From assembly GCA_023388055.1 (NCBI GenBank), contig JAEWGW010000003.1, forward strand, positions 1 through 64,000: 64,000 bases of DNA. The letters are read 5' to 3'. Shown here piece after piece: positions 8,792-17,107 of this stretch (its first letter is position 1; each line of letters begins with the position of its first letter). This DNA is from Bacillota bacterium (GTDB lineage Bacteria > Bacillota > Bacilli > Paenibacillales > NBRC-103111). The translations under genes were made by a program, and so were the position numbers. Below the pieces are notes generated by a model. The model was given only the letters and a program-made list of their open reading frames with translations, made no database searches and had not been told where the DNA came from.

Positions 8792-9030
8792 TCATGCCTA
8801 TGCTGGCCCTGGGCCTTCCTCTGCGGGCGGGCCGGCTGCAGGACAGGCACGGATGCGGAACCCCCTCCGTTGGACCCGGACTCCCCTTCGAACCGCTTGC
8901 GCTCCGTCCGTTCAATCTGGACGATGCGGCCGCCATGGACGATGATCTGCACATTGCCAAACTCCAGACCGTTCAGGCTTTGCCTGATGCGCTCCAGCCA
9001 ATCCTCATTGATTTCCAGCGGAGACCCCAT
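8788..9030 (-). CDS. YezD family small protein (DUF2292)
   Basis: An 80-residue protein whose first ~50 residues match the YezD/DUF2292 pattern: DWLERIRQSLNGLEFG followed by VQIIVHGGRIVQIERTER. The family is commonly found with sulfate or sulfur uptake genes, which fits this position as the last gene of the cys operon. The ATG follows GGAGGTAGGGGG. The last ~30 residues are a glycine/proline-rich tail not expected in the ~55-residue family. The tail runs into the ilvA promoter, so it may be non-conserved read-on. The molecular function is unknown. Confidence 0.75.
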   Translation of the reverse strand: MGSPLEINEDWLERIRQSLNGLEFGNVQIIVHGGRIVQIERTERKRFEGESGSNGGGSASVPVLQPARPQRKAQGQHRHD

Positions 9031-9154
9031 CCCCCTACCTCCCCACAGCCTTGTTCCTTACATGTATGCACATCCCGAAGTGTTCATGGCATCTTGCAGC
9101 CGCTCCATGTGCGCTAACCCGGAGTATTCACGGCGCCTTGCAGCACCCAGCCGT

Positions 9155-10213
9155 CTATAGTCCCAATACCGCATGCTCCGCCTTCAGGGCATTCTCCACA
9201 ATGGCCGGCGACGGGCCTTCATATACATAGAGCCGGTGAATCATCACCCAGATGTCATCCCCGGCATTCAGCACTGTCTTCTCCAGCGGACGGTAAATGG
9301 TCAGCCGGTGTCCGCCCAGCTGCACCTCCAGCTGCCAGCGGCTCCCGCAGAAGAGAGTGTCCACGATGCGGCCCTCATCCGCTGCCAAGGGCTGGGACAG
9401 CTCACTGCGCCGGCCCGCCTCGATAAACTCCGGCCGCACAATGGCCTTGCCGTAACCCTCATAGTCGGCGAAGCCCTTCAGCGCCCCCGGATTATCCAGC
9501 ACCCGGGATTCGCCCACGAAGTTCGCCACAAAAGGAGTGTCCGGCTCGCTGTAAATAGCCAGCGGCGCCCCCTTCTGCTCCAGCCGGCCGCCCTGGATGA
9601 TCATGATCTCATCAGCCACCTCCATGGCCTCCTCCTGATCGTGGGTCACGAACACGGTGGTGATCCCCACCCGCCGGATGGTCTCCTTCAGCCAGGCGCG
9701 GAGCTCCTTGCGGACCTTGGCATCGATGGCAGCGAAGGGTTCATCCAACAGCAGCAGCTCCGGCTCCGGGGCCAAGGCCCGGGCGAAGGCCACACGCTGG
9801 CGCTGGCCGCCGGACAGCTGGTTGGGATAACGCTTCTCCAGACCGGCCAGACCGGTCAGCTCCAGAAGCTGCCGGACCCGGCGGTCCACATCCGCTTTTT
9901 TCCACTTTTTAACAGCCAGCCCAAAAGCAATATTATCGTACACATTCATATGCCGGAACAAGGCATAGTTCTGGAATACAAAGCCGATATGCCGCTCCTG
10001 GGGAGGCAGATGGTTAATCACCTGGCCGTTAAACCGGATCTCCCCCGAGTCCGGCTGCTCCAGTCCCGCCAGCATGCGGAGAATGGTGGTTTTCCCGCCG
10101 CCGGAGGGTCCCAGAAGGCCGATCAGCTTGCCCTTCTCAATGCTGAAGCTGACATCATTGGACGCGACGAAGCTCCCGAAGGTTTTGCGCAATTGCTGGA
10201 CTTCAATATGCAT
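9155..10213 (-). CDS. cysA: Sulfate/thiosulfate ABC transporter ATP-binding protein
   Basis: A 352-residue ATPase driving sulfate import. Walker A is GPSGGGKTT (about residue 34), the ABC signature is LSGGQRQRVAFARAL, Walker B is LLLLDEPFAAID and the switch histidine is in VTHDQEEAMEV. The last ~115 residues form a TOBE-like regulatory domain, as in CysA. The AAGGAGAG site and a gap of only 6 bp after cysW show translation from the same operon. Order sbp-cysT-cysW-cysA is the usual one for bacterial sulfate importers. A molybdate or phosphonate ATPase is unlikely given the neighbours. Confidence 0.92.
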   Translation of the reverse strand: MHIEVQQLRKTFGSFVASNDVSFSIEKGKLIGLLGPSGGGKTTILRMLAGLEQPDSGEIRFNGQVINHLPPQERHIGFVFQNYALFRHMNVYDNIAFGLAVKKWKKADVDRRVRQLLELTGLAGLEKRYPNQLSGGQRQRVAFARALAPEPELLLLDEPFAAIDAKVRKELRAWLKETIRRVGITTVFVTHDQEEAMEVADEIMIIQGGRLEQKGAPLAIYSEPDTPFVANFVGESRVLDNPGALKGFADYEGYGKAIVRPEFIEAGRRSELSQPLAADEGRIVDTLFCGSRWQLEVQLGGHRLTIYRPLEKTVLNAGDDIWVMIHRLYVYEGPSPAIVENALKAEHAVLGL

Positions 10214-10219
10214 AGCCGG

Positions 10220-11104
10220 TCACTCTCCTTCCTTCGCCAAGCCCTGATGATGCTTCCACTCGACCACCGCTTTAACAATCAGCGTGATCACAGCCAGGAG
10301 CACCAACAGAGAGGCAACCGCAAACGAGGCGGAAAATTTATAGTCGTTGTACAGAATTTCAACCTGCAACGGCAGGGTGTTGGTTTCTCCGCGGATATGT
10401 CCCGACACCACGGACACGGCTCCGAATTCGCCCATGGCCCGGGCGTTACACAGGATGATGCCATACAGAAGGCCCCATTTGATATTGGGCAGCGTCACCT
10501 TGGTGAAAATCCGCCAGCCCTTGGCGCCAAGGGTAGCCGCCGCTTCCTCCTCCTGGGAGCCCTGCGCCTGCATCAGAGGAATCAGCTCCCGGGCGACGAA
10601 GGGGAAGGTGACGAAGCTGGTAGCCAGAATAATGCCGGGCAAAGCGAACACAATCTTGATGTCGTTGGCCTGCAGCCAAGGCCCGAACCAGCCATGTGCG
10701 CCGAACAACAGAATGAAGACCAGACCGGCGATAACCGGCGAAATGGCAAAGGGCAAATCGATCAGGGTGGTCAGGAAGTTCTTGCCCTTGAACCGGAACT
10801 TGGTGATGGCCCAAGCTGCCGCCACTCCGAACAAGGTGTTAAGCGGCACTACAATAAGGGCCGTCAGCAGGGTAAGCCGTACCGCCGCCAACGCATCCTT
10901 ATCCCGGAGTGCTGCGAAATAAACCTCAGCCCCTTTGCGGAAGGCCTGCATAAACACCGTAATAAGAGGCATAAGCAGCACCAATGCCAGGAACAACAGC
11001 GCGATGGAAATCAGAATGATACGCACCGCCAACGGCTCTGTAGTGGAACCGGTTTTGGGCTGGTTGCCGGGGGTATTCAGCCTTCCCGCTACTCCGCCTG
11101 CCAT
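10220..11104 (-). CDS. cysW: Sulfate ABC transporter permease CysW
   Basis: A 294-residue inner-membrane subunit with about six hydrophobic helices and the cytoplasmic EAA loop (QEEEAAATLGAKGWRIFTKVTLPNI split over about residues 185-210) that docks the ATPase. The N-terminal ~25 residues before the first helix are polar and may be an extension. It follows cysT by 54 bp and has GAGGGGG 8 bases before the ATG. Assignment as CysW rather than CysT rests on the position in the operon, between CysT and CysA. Confidence 0.88.
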   Translation of the reverse strand: MAGGVAGRLNTPGNQPKTGSTTEPLAVRIILISIALLFLALVLLMPLITVFMQAFRKGAEVYFAALRDKDALAAVRLTLLTALIVVPLNTLFGVAAAWAITKFRFKGKNFLTTLIDLPFAISPVIAGLVFILLFGAHGWFGPWLQANDIKIVFALPGIILATSFVTFPFVARELIPLMQAQGSQEEEAAATLGAKGWRIFTKVTLPNIKWGLLYGIILCNARAMGEFGAVSVVSGHIRGETNTLPLQVEILYNDYKFSASFAVASLLVLLAVITLIVKAVVEWKHHQGLAKEGE

Positions 11105-11158
11105 GGAATCCGCCCCCTCTCTATCCGTAGCCAGCCGGTTCTGAGGAAAAACAGCCGA

Positions 11159-12001
11159 TTATGCATCATGGACCGACATCCTCCTTCTGGCGCGCCACTG
11201 GAGATAGTTAATGATGAGAATCATCAGGAACGAGAACAGCAGCAGCACCACTGCAATGGCCGTGGCCCCCGTATAATCGAACTGCTCCAGCTTCATCATG
11301 ATCAAAAGAGGGGCGATTTCCGTCTTCATGGGCATGTTGCCGGAGATGAACACCACCGAGCCGTATTCCCCGATACCACGGGAGAAGGCCAGGGCGAAAC
11401 CCGTCAGGAGGGCGGGCAGCACCTCCGGGAGAATAACCCGGAAGAAGGTTTTAAGCCGGTAAGCACCCAGGGAAGCAGCTGCCTCCTCGATCTCCTTGTC
11501 CAGCTCCTCCAATACCGGCTGCACCGTCCGCACCACAAAGGGCAGGCCGATGAAGACCAGGGCGATGGTGATGCCCATCGGTGAATACGCCGATTTGATC
11601 CCGATTTTGGCGAACAGGCTGCCCATCCAGCCGTTTTCGCTGTAAATGGAGGTCAAGGCGATCCCGGCTACCGCCGTTGGCAGGGCAAAGGGCAGATCCA
11701 CCATGGCATCGATGATTTTTTTGCCGGGGAATTTGTAACGCACCAGCACCCAGGCTACCAAAAGTCCGAAGAAGGCATTAATAAGAGCAGCGGATAAAGA
11801 GGTGGTGATGCTGATCCGGTAGGAGGCCAGGACACGGTCATCGGTGACCGTGTCCCAGAACTTCCCGAGGCCCATGGACACGGATTTCAGAAACAACGCG
11901 GATAAGGGAAACAGCACGATGACACTCAGATAGAAAATCGTGTATCCCATGGATAGGCCGAAGCCGGGCAGCAAGTGCCGCCGTTTGGTCAAGCTGCTCA
12001 T
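11159..12001 (-). CDS. cysT: Sulfate ABC transporter permease CysT
   Basis: A 280-residue membrane subunit with six predicted helices, starting with a long hydrophobic helix after GFGLSMGYTIFYLS. The EAA loop reads KEIEEAAASLGAYRLKTFFRVILPE at about 175-200 (broken here only for description). With CysW it forms the translocation pore. GGGAGT lies before the ATG and the gene is about 97 bp downstream of sbp. The first position after the binding-protein gene is where CysT normally lies. Confidence 0.88.
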   Translation of the reverse strand: MSSLTKRRHLLPGFGLSMGYTIFYLSVIVLFPLSALFLKSVSMGLGKFWDTVTDDRVLASYRISITTSLSAALINAFFGLLVAWVLVRYKFPGKKIIDAMVDLPFALPTAVAGIALTSIYSENGWMGSLFAKIGIKSAYSPMGITIALVFIGLPFVVRTVQPVLEELDKEIEEAAASLGAYRLKTFFRVILPEVLPALLTGFALAFSRGIGEYGSVVFISGNMPMKTEIAPLLIMMKLEQFDYTGATAIAVVLLLFSFLMILIINYLQWRARRRMSVHDA

Positions 12002-12097
12002 ACCAACACTCCCGTTTTAGCCGGCTGATCCGGTATAAAATCGTTTAAGCCTCGAAACCGGCAAAGCCGGTTAGAGGGTGGTTCTATCCGAAGCACC

Positions 12098-13168
12098 TTA
12101 TTTGGACGGCTTATAAATTTGGTCGAATACGCCGTTGTCGGCAAAATGGGTCTTCTGCGCGTTGGTCCAGCCGCCGAAATCCTTGTCGATGGTCACCAGC
12201 TTGATGCTGGGGAACTTATCCGCATACTTCTTGGCTACGGACTCCAAACGCGGACGGTAGAAGTTCTGGGCGGCGATTTCCTGGCCTGCTTCGGTATAGA
12301 GGTATTCCAGATACGCCTTGGCCACCTCGGCGGTGCCCCGTTTCTCAGCCACCTTATCCACAATGGCTACCGGAGGTTCAGCCAGAATGCTGATGGACGG
12401 ATTGACGATTTCGAATTTGCCCTCGAATTCCTTCAGGGACAGGTAAGCCTCATTCTCCCAAGCGATCAGGACATCGCCGATGCCCTTCTCCACGAAGGTG
12501 GTGGTGGAGCCGCGGGCGCCGGAGTCCAGAACAGGCACGTTCTTGAACAGCTTGGTGACAAATTCCTTGGCTGCCGCTTCATCCCCATTGTTTTTCTCTT
12601 TGGCATATGCCCAGGCAGCCAGGTAATTCCAGCGGGCGCCGCCGGAGGTTTTCGGGTTCGGCGTAATGACGCTGACGCCGGGCTTCACCAGATCATCCCA
12701 ATCCTTGATGCCCTTGGGGTTGCCCTTCTTCACCAGGAACACAATGGTGGAGGTGTAGGGGGAGCTGTTATCCTTGAGCTCGGATTGCCAGCCTGTTTTG
12801 ATCTGGCCGGAATCTACGATGGAGTCGATATCATAGGCCAACGCCAGCGTAACCACATCCGCCTCCAGGCCGTCCACTACCTTCCGGGCCTGGGCCCCTG
12901 AGCCGCCATGGGACTGCTTCACGGTGACGGTTTGGCCGGTTTTTTGCTTCCAGTAATCGGAAAAGGATTTATTGTAGGCTTCATAGAGCTCCCGGGTCGG
13001 GTCATAGGAAACATTGGTCAGCTCCACAGCCTTGGGAGCCGGTGCGGTGGATGCCGCTGCCGCTGCTGAACCTGCCGGAGCGGAGGTCTCCTCCTTGCCG
13101 CCGCAGCCGGCCAGAATACCTACCAACGCAAGTGATACCGCCGTCGCCGCCAAAACATGTTTTTTCAT
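12098..13168 (-). CDS. sbp: Sulfate-binding lipoprotein
   Basis: A 356-residue periplasmic-type binding protein anchored as a lipoprotein: signal MKKHVLAATAVSLALVGI followed by the lipobox LAGC. The mature protein has sulfate-binder hallmarks: VSYDPTRELYEAYN near the start, then SHGGSGAQARKVVDGLEAD and the WxNYLAAW-type motif RWNYLAAWAYA. The start is set at 13168 because AGGAGAG precedes that ATG and because it produces a proper lipoprotein signal; the frame stays open 20 codons upstream. It is first in the operon and captures sulfate or thiosulfate for CysTWA. Confidence 0.92.
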   Translation of the reverse strand: MKKHVLAATAVSLALVGILAGCGGKEETSAPAGSAAAAASTAPAPKAVELTNVSYDPTRELYEAYNKSFSDYWKQKTGQTVTVKQSHGGSGAQARKVVDGLEADVVTLALAYDIDSIVDSGQIKTGWQSELKDNSSPYTSTIVFLVKKGNPKGIKDWDDLVKPGVSVITPNPKTSGGARWNYLAAWAYAKEKNNGDEAAAKEFVTKLFKNVPVLDSGARGSTTTFVEKGIGDVLIAWENEAYLSLKEFEGKFEIVNPSISILAEPPVAIVDKVAEKRGTAEVAKAYLEYLYTEAGQEIAAQNFYRPRLESVAKKYADKFPSIKLVTIDKDFGGWTNAQKTHFADNGVFDQIYKPSK

Positions 13169-13262
13169 ATGTTCTCTCCTGCCTTCAGGTTGAATTGGGT
13201 GGGGATCGCCGGTGGTCCGGTAGATCATAATTAATCCTATAAATTTACTATGATTTATATTG

Positions 13263-13297
13263 TGCTCATTTTAGCACCCCGCCTTCCCTTTCGTCAA
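13263..13297 (-). promoter_or_regulatory. Promoter of the sulfate operon with overlapping palindrome
   Basis: On the minus strand TTGACG (13292-13297) and TAAAAT (13268-13273) are 18 bp apart. The -10 box is embedded in the inverted repeat GTGCT-N6-AGCAC (13263-13278), which is placed like an operator. The regulator is unknown. A cysteine-responsive repressor would be expected, but the sequence does not clearly match the CymR consensus I know. Confidence 0.55.
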
Positions 13298-13325
13298 TGG
13301 TTTGGGCGAAGTTTTATTTCATTTT

Positions 13326-13355
13326 TTGGAAGTGTCCATAAGAATTTCTTATAGT
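13326..13355 (+). promoter_or_regulatory. Possible promoter upstream of the histidine kinase
   Basis: TTGGAA and TATAGT are 18 bp apart on the plus strand. It would give a leader of about 200 bases before the kinase TTG start. Support is only hexamer similarity. Confidence 0.35.
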
Positions 13356-13566
13356 AAGGTCAAACGCCGCTCAACAGTAACGATGCTATTTTATTCCAAG
13401 AGGTAGGCAGATGTTCCCTGTATTGGGCGGTTTTTCGAGCCCATCTTCCACAAACGGCAAAACCGCTTGGATTTCCCGCCCTTCTTGTGGGATAGGCCGC
13501 ATTCTTTTTGCTCTGTTTCCCATGATAAGATGGAAGGGATGGCTCTAATAAAGGGGGGGATGCGGT

Positions 13567-15393
13567 TTGAGAAAACATCCGGACAGAATCAAAGCCGCAG
13601 CTTCGCGGAACATGCTCTACAGACTCTCCTTCAAGCAGCGCATCTGGGCCTCCTTCGTGCTGCTGATCACGCTGGCCATTGCCGCCACCGGCTCCATTTC
13701 CTACTTGATTGCCTCCCGGGTGGTCCAGAAGAACGCCTTCCAGTCCAGCCAGGACACGGTGAACAAAGCCGCCCAGATCGTAGACGACAAGCTGCGCAAC
13801 ACGGCCAACTCTGTACGTGCGCTGATGCTCAGCGACCCCTTCAAACAATTGCTCCGCGATGTGCAAAGCGGCAATGTTAGCCGCTATTATCATCATCTCT
13901 CTGCCCTGCAGGCGGTTTTTTCCCAGGCCAACTTTAGCGACCCGCTAATTGAGAATATACTGGTGGCCACACCCATAGGGGAATTCTATTTCCTGAACTT
14001 TGTGCGCAACCCCACAGCCTCCTTTTACAACACGGATATGTACCGGGAGATCAAAACCACCCGCCGCGGCGTATGGGTCCAAGGCCACGAGGATACCTTT
14101 TTCTCCAGCAGGCAGCGGGTGCTGTCCCTGGTGGTGGAGGGGGTAGGCGAGGATCCCCAGTTTCCTCCCTTCGACACCTATGTCATCGTCAACATTAAGG
14201 AAAGAGAGCTCCTGCGGCTGTCCACCCAGAATCTGTCCAAGGACGGGCGGGAGTATTATGTAATTAATCCCCAAGGGGAGCAGGTGATCCATTCGGACTC
14301 CTCCCCGGTTTGGGGAGACGAACCTCCGGATTTCCCGAAGCTGATGGGCGAAGAGGATCAGGGCTCTTTTTTCTATGCTGGCAAATCGGAAACCTACATG
14401 CTGAACTATAAACGGCTGGACATTAACCACGACCGGGGCTGGATGGTGGTTGGGGTACAGTCCAAGGACCAGCTGCTCCGGGAGGTTAGCCAGATCAAAC
14501 AAACCGCATATCTCACCATGCTGGGTTTTGTGCTGCTGTCGCTGCTTTTCGCCAACAAGCTGACCACTGTGCTTCTCCGGCCGCTGTATAAGCTGCAAAC
14601 CCTGATGCGCCGGGTGGAGGACAATGATCTCTCCGTCCGCTTCGAAAGCAAATTCCAGGACGAGGTGGCCCAGGTGGGCTCCCGCTTCAACCGGATGCTC
14701 GATGAGATCACCCGGTTGATTGAGGATGTGCGGAAGGGTGAAACCGAGAAACGCAGGTCCGAGATGAAGGCGTTGACCGCCCAGATGAACCCGCATTTTT
14801 TCTATAACACGCTGAATACCATCTACTGCAAATCGGTCCTTGGCGAAAATGAGGATGCCAGCGCCATGATTCTGGCCTTGTCGGACATGTTCCAGCTGAG
14901 CCTGAATGCCGGCAAGGAGCTGATTCCGCTTCAGGACGAGCTGCGCCATGCGGAGCAGTACGTGGCCATCCAGCAAATCAGCTACGAGAATCTGTTTCTA
15001 TATGAGACGGAGGTGGAGGAGGAGCGGCTGCTCCAATGCCTGGTACCGAAGATTATCCTGCAGCCGCTGGTGGAGAACAGCATCCTCCACGGCTTCCGCA
15101 ACCGGCGGAGCGGCGGGGAAATCCGCGTAACCGTCAGGTCCGGCGACGGCATTCTGCGGCTTACGGTAGAGGATAACGGCGAGGGGATCCCTTCTGCGAA
15201 TGCCGCAGACTCTCCCTCCGTGGAAAACCGCCCCCGTTCCCGTCATGGCTACGCCCTGCCTAATATTACTCACCGTCTGCAGCTGTACTTCGGCAACGAA
15301 GCCGGTATGGCCATGACAAGCCGTCCCGGGGAAGGGACCTCCGTTGAAATATGGCTGCCCATCGTAGAGGAGGAGCATAAGGATGAACGGTAA
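13567..15393 (+). CDS. YesM-type sensor histidine kinase
   Basis: A 608-residue membrane kinase. A transmembrane helix at about 27-47 and another at about 308-330 flank an extracellular Cache-like sensor. A HAMP linker follows (PLYKLQTLMRRVEDNDL). The phosphoacceptor histidine is in QMNPHFFYNTLN (about residue 413) and the ATP-binding N and G boxes are PLVENSILHGF and VEDNGEGIP. The HisKA_7TM-independent His_kinase family is the type paired with YesN regulators for sugar uptake. The start is a TTG at 13567, seven bases after a strong AAGGGGGG site; the next ATG at 13612 lacks one. It overlaps the regulator gene by 11 bp. Confidence 0.9.
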   Translation: MRKHPDRIKAAASRNMLYRLSFKQRIWASFVLLITLAIAATGSISYLIASRVVQKNAFQSSQDTVNKAAQIVDDKLRNTANSVRALMLSDPFKQLLRDVQSGNVSRYYHHLSALQAVFSQANFSDPLIENILVATPIGEFYFLNFVRNPTASFYNTDMYREIKTTRRGVWVQGHEDTFFSSRQRVLSLVVEGVGEDPQFPPFDTYVIVNIKERELLRLSTQNLSKDGREYYVINPQGEQVIHSDSSPVWGDEPPDFPKLMGEEDQGSFFYAGKSETYMLNYKRLDINHDRGWMVVGVQSKDQLLREVSQIKQTAYLTMLGFVLLSLLFANKLTTVLLRPLYKLQTLMRRVEDNDLSVRFESKFQDEVAQVGSRFNRMLDEITRLIEDVRKGETEKRRSEMKALTAQMNPHFFYNTLNTIYCKSVLGENEDASAMILALSDMFQLSLNAGKELIPLQDELRHAEQYVAIQQISYENLFLYETEVEEERLLQCLVPKIILQPLVENSILHGFRNRRSGGEIRVTVRSGDGILRLTVEDNGEGIPSANAADSPSVENRPRSRHGYALPNITHRLQLYFGNEAGMAMTSRPGEGTSVEIWLPIVEEEHKDER

Positions 15394-16996
15394 ACGCTTG
15401 AAGCTGTGTGTCATTGACGACATCAAAAGTGTGGCCGATATGATTACGACCCGGATTCCCTGGGAGGAGCATGGCATCGAAACGGCGGGCAGTGCGCTTG
15501 ATGGAGATGAGGGGCTGGAGCTGGTGCTGCGGGAGAAGCCGGATATTGTGCTCTCCGATATCCGTATGCCCCGTATGGACGGGCTGGAGATGACCCGCCG
15601 GATTCTCGAGGCTTTGCCCCACTGCAAGGTGATCATTCTCAGCGCCTATACGGATTTTGCCTACGCCCAGCAGGCTATCCGGCTGGGTGCCTTCGACTTT
15701 GTGAAGAAGCCCTTCTCCGTCAAGGAAATTGCCGACATTGTGCTGAAGGCCCGGGACGCCCGGCTGGAGGAAATGCAGGAGCAGGCCCATGTGCAGGCGA
15801 TGGAGCAGAAGATGCGGGACAGCCTGCCTGTGCTGCGGCAGGAGTATTTTCACCTCCTGATGCATCATTCCACCGACATCCCCAGGGCGGCGGCCCGTTG
15901 GGAATTCCTCCAGCTGGAGCTGGTGCCGCGGGATTTTGCCGTGCTGATTGCGGAAATTGACCACTTGTCGGAGAAATACCGGGACATGCCCGTCCAGGAG
16001 ATGGAGCTGGTCCGCTTCTCCCTGCAGAATATTATGGAGGAAACCGTGGCCCGGTTCACCAAGGGCATCATCTTCCGGGAATCCATGAACCGCTATGTGG
16101 TGGTCATCAATTGCCGGGACGATGCCGAAGCCCTTGCTGTAGCGGAGGCCTGCTGCGTGAACATTGGCACCTATACCAAATTCACCATTTCCATCGGAAC
16201 CGGCCTCTACGCGGCAGGGGTTGATGAGCTGCCCCGCTCCTACAGCCAGGCTCTGAAGGCCTTGTCCTATCACTTCTATACCGGGGGCAACGGGGCGCTT
16301 GGCTTCGGTGCATTGACCCTGGAACGGGAGCCTGTGCCGGAGACCTTCTTCTCCCGGGAGCAGGAGCTTCTCTTCGCCCTGCGCTCCGGCAACAAGGACA
16401 AGTGTATCCCGCTCTTGGAGGGGATGCTGGACAGCCTGACCGGCGAGCTGGGCGTTCTTCCCGCTCCGGAATATGTGGAGACCCTCATCTGCGAGCTGGC
16501 CTCCAAGCTCTACCGGGTGCTTCTGGAGCTGTTCCCCCAGAACCAGCTCACCTCCTTCGAAGCACGGCTGGCCGTCATCAAAAGCGCAGGCCCTGTGTCC
16601 TTCCAACGCCTCCGGGAGCTTCTGCTGGAGTTTACCAGAGAGGGCTGCGAACGGGTAGAGGGCAGCCGTCGGCTGGAATCCCGGCGGATTATTCTGGAGG
16701 CGATGACCTACATCCGCTCCCATCTGCAGCTGGATTTGAGCCTGGAGCATTGCGCCCGGCAGTTTAATTTCAGCCCCGGCTACTTCTCCAACCTGTTCAA
16801 GAAGGAATCGGGTTTGTCCTTCCAGCATTTTGTCATCCAGGAGAAAATGGAAAAGGCCAAGGCTATGCTGCTCTCCGACCACCAGGTGCAGGAGATTGCC
16901 CGGGAGCTGGGGTATGAGCACCGCCGTTACTTCAGCGATGTGTTCAAAAAACACACCGGCCAAACCCCCTCCGAGTTCCGGGACGCCAACCTGTAG
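15383..16996 (+). CDS. YesN-type response regulator with AraC output domain
   Basis: A 537-residue regulator. The receiver domain spans about residues 5-122, with acidic pocket VIDDI, phosphorylated aspartate in DIVLSDIRMPRMDG and lysine in FVKKPFS. A long middle region (about 150-420) of unknown fold includes ARL-type helices. The C-terminal AraC/XylS double helix-turn-helix lies at about 435-537 (LSLEHCARQFNFSPGYFSNLFKK, VQEIARELGYEHRRYFSDVFKK). It is cotranscribed with the kinase and precedes a sugar-binding lipoprotein, so it probably activates that transporter on sensing an oligosaccharide. Confidence 0.9.
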   Translation: MNGKRLKLCVIDDIKSVADMITTRIPWEEHGIETAGSALDGDEGLELVLREKPDIVLSDIRMPRMDGLEMTRRILEALPHCKVIILSAYTDFAYAQQAIRLGAFDFVKKPFSVKEIADIVLKARDARLEEMQEQAHVQAMEQKMRDSLPVLRQEYFHLLMHHSTDIPRAAARWEFLQLELVPRDFAVLIAEIDHLSEKYRDMPVQEMELVRFSLQNIMEETVARFTKGIIFRESMNRYVVVINCRDDAEALAVAEACCVNIGTYTKFTISIGTGLYAAGVDELPRSYSQALKALSYHFYTGGNGALGFGALTLEREPVPETFFSREQELLFALRSGNKDKCIPLLEGMLDSLTGELGVLPAPEYVETLICELASKLYRVLLELFPQNQLTSFEARLAVIKSAGPVSFQRLRELLLEFTREGCERVEGSRRLESRRIILEAMTYIRSHLQLDLSLEHCARQFNFSPGYFSNLFKKESGLSFQHFVIQEKMEKAKAMLLSDHQVQEIARELGYEHRRYFSDVFKKHTGQTPSEFRDANL

Positions 16997-17107
16997 TCAA
17001 ACCTGCCCTCCATGTGGAGTTTGCCTCATTATGCTTGAACGGTGCGTCTTCTATAATCAAGGTGCACGAGAGAAAATGACTGATTTTATAAGGGAGGCAC
17101 ACCAAGC

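Noticed and set aside
9173..11584. 803-codon plus-strand open frame
   Set aside because: It lies antisense over cysA, cysW and part of cysT, which have clear motifs and ribosome sites; high GC content creates long open shadows.
15266..16963. 565-codon minus-strand open frame
   Set aside because: Antisense shadow of the YesN-type regulator; no domain or ribosome site.
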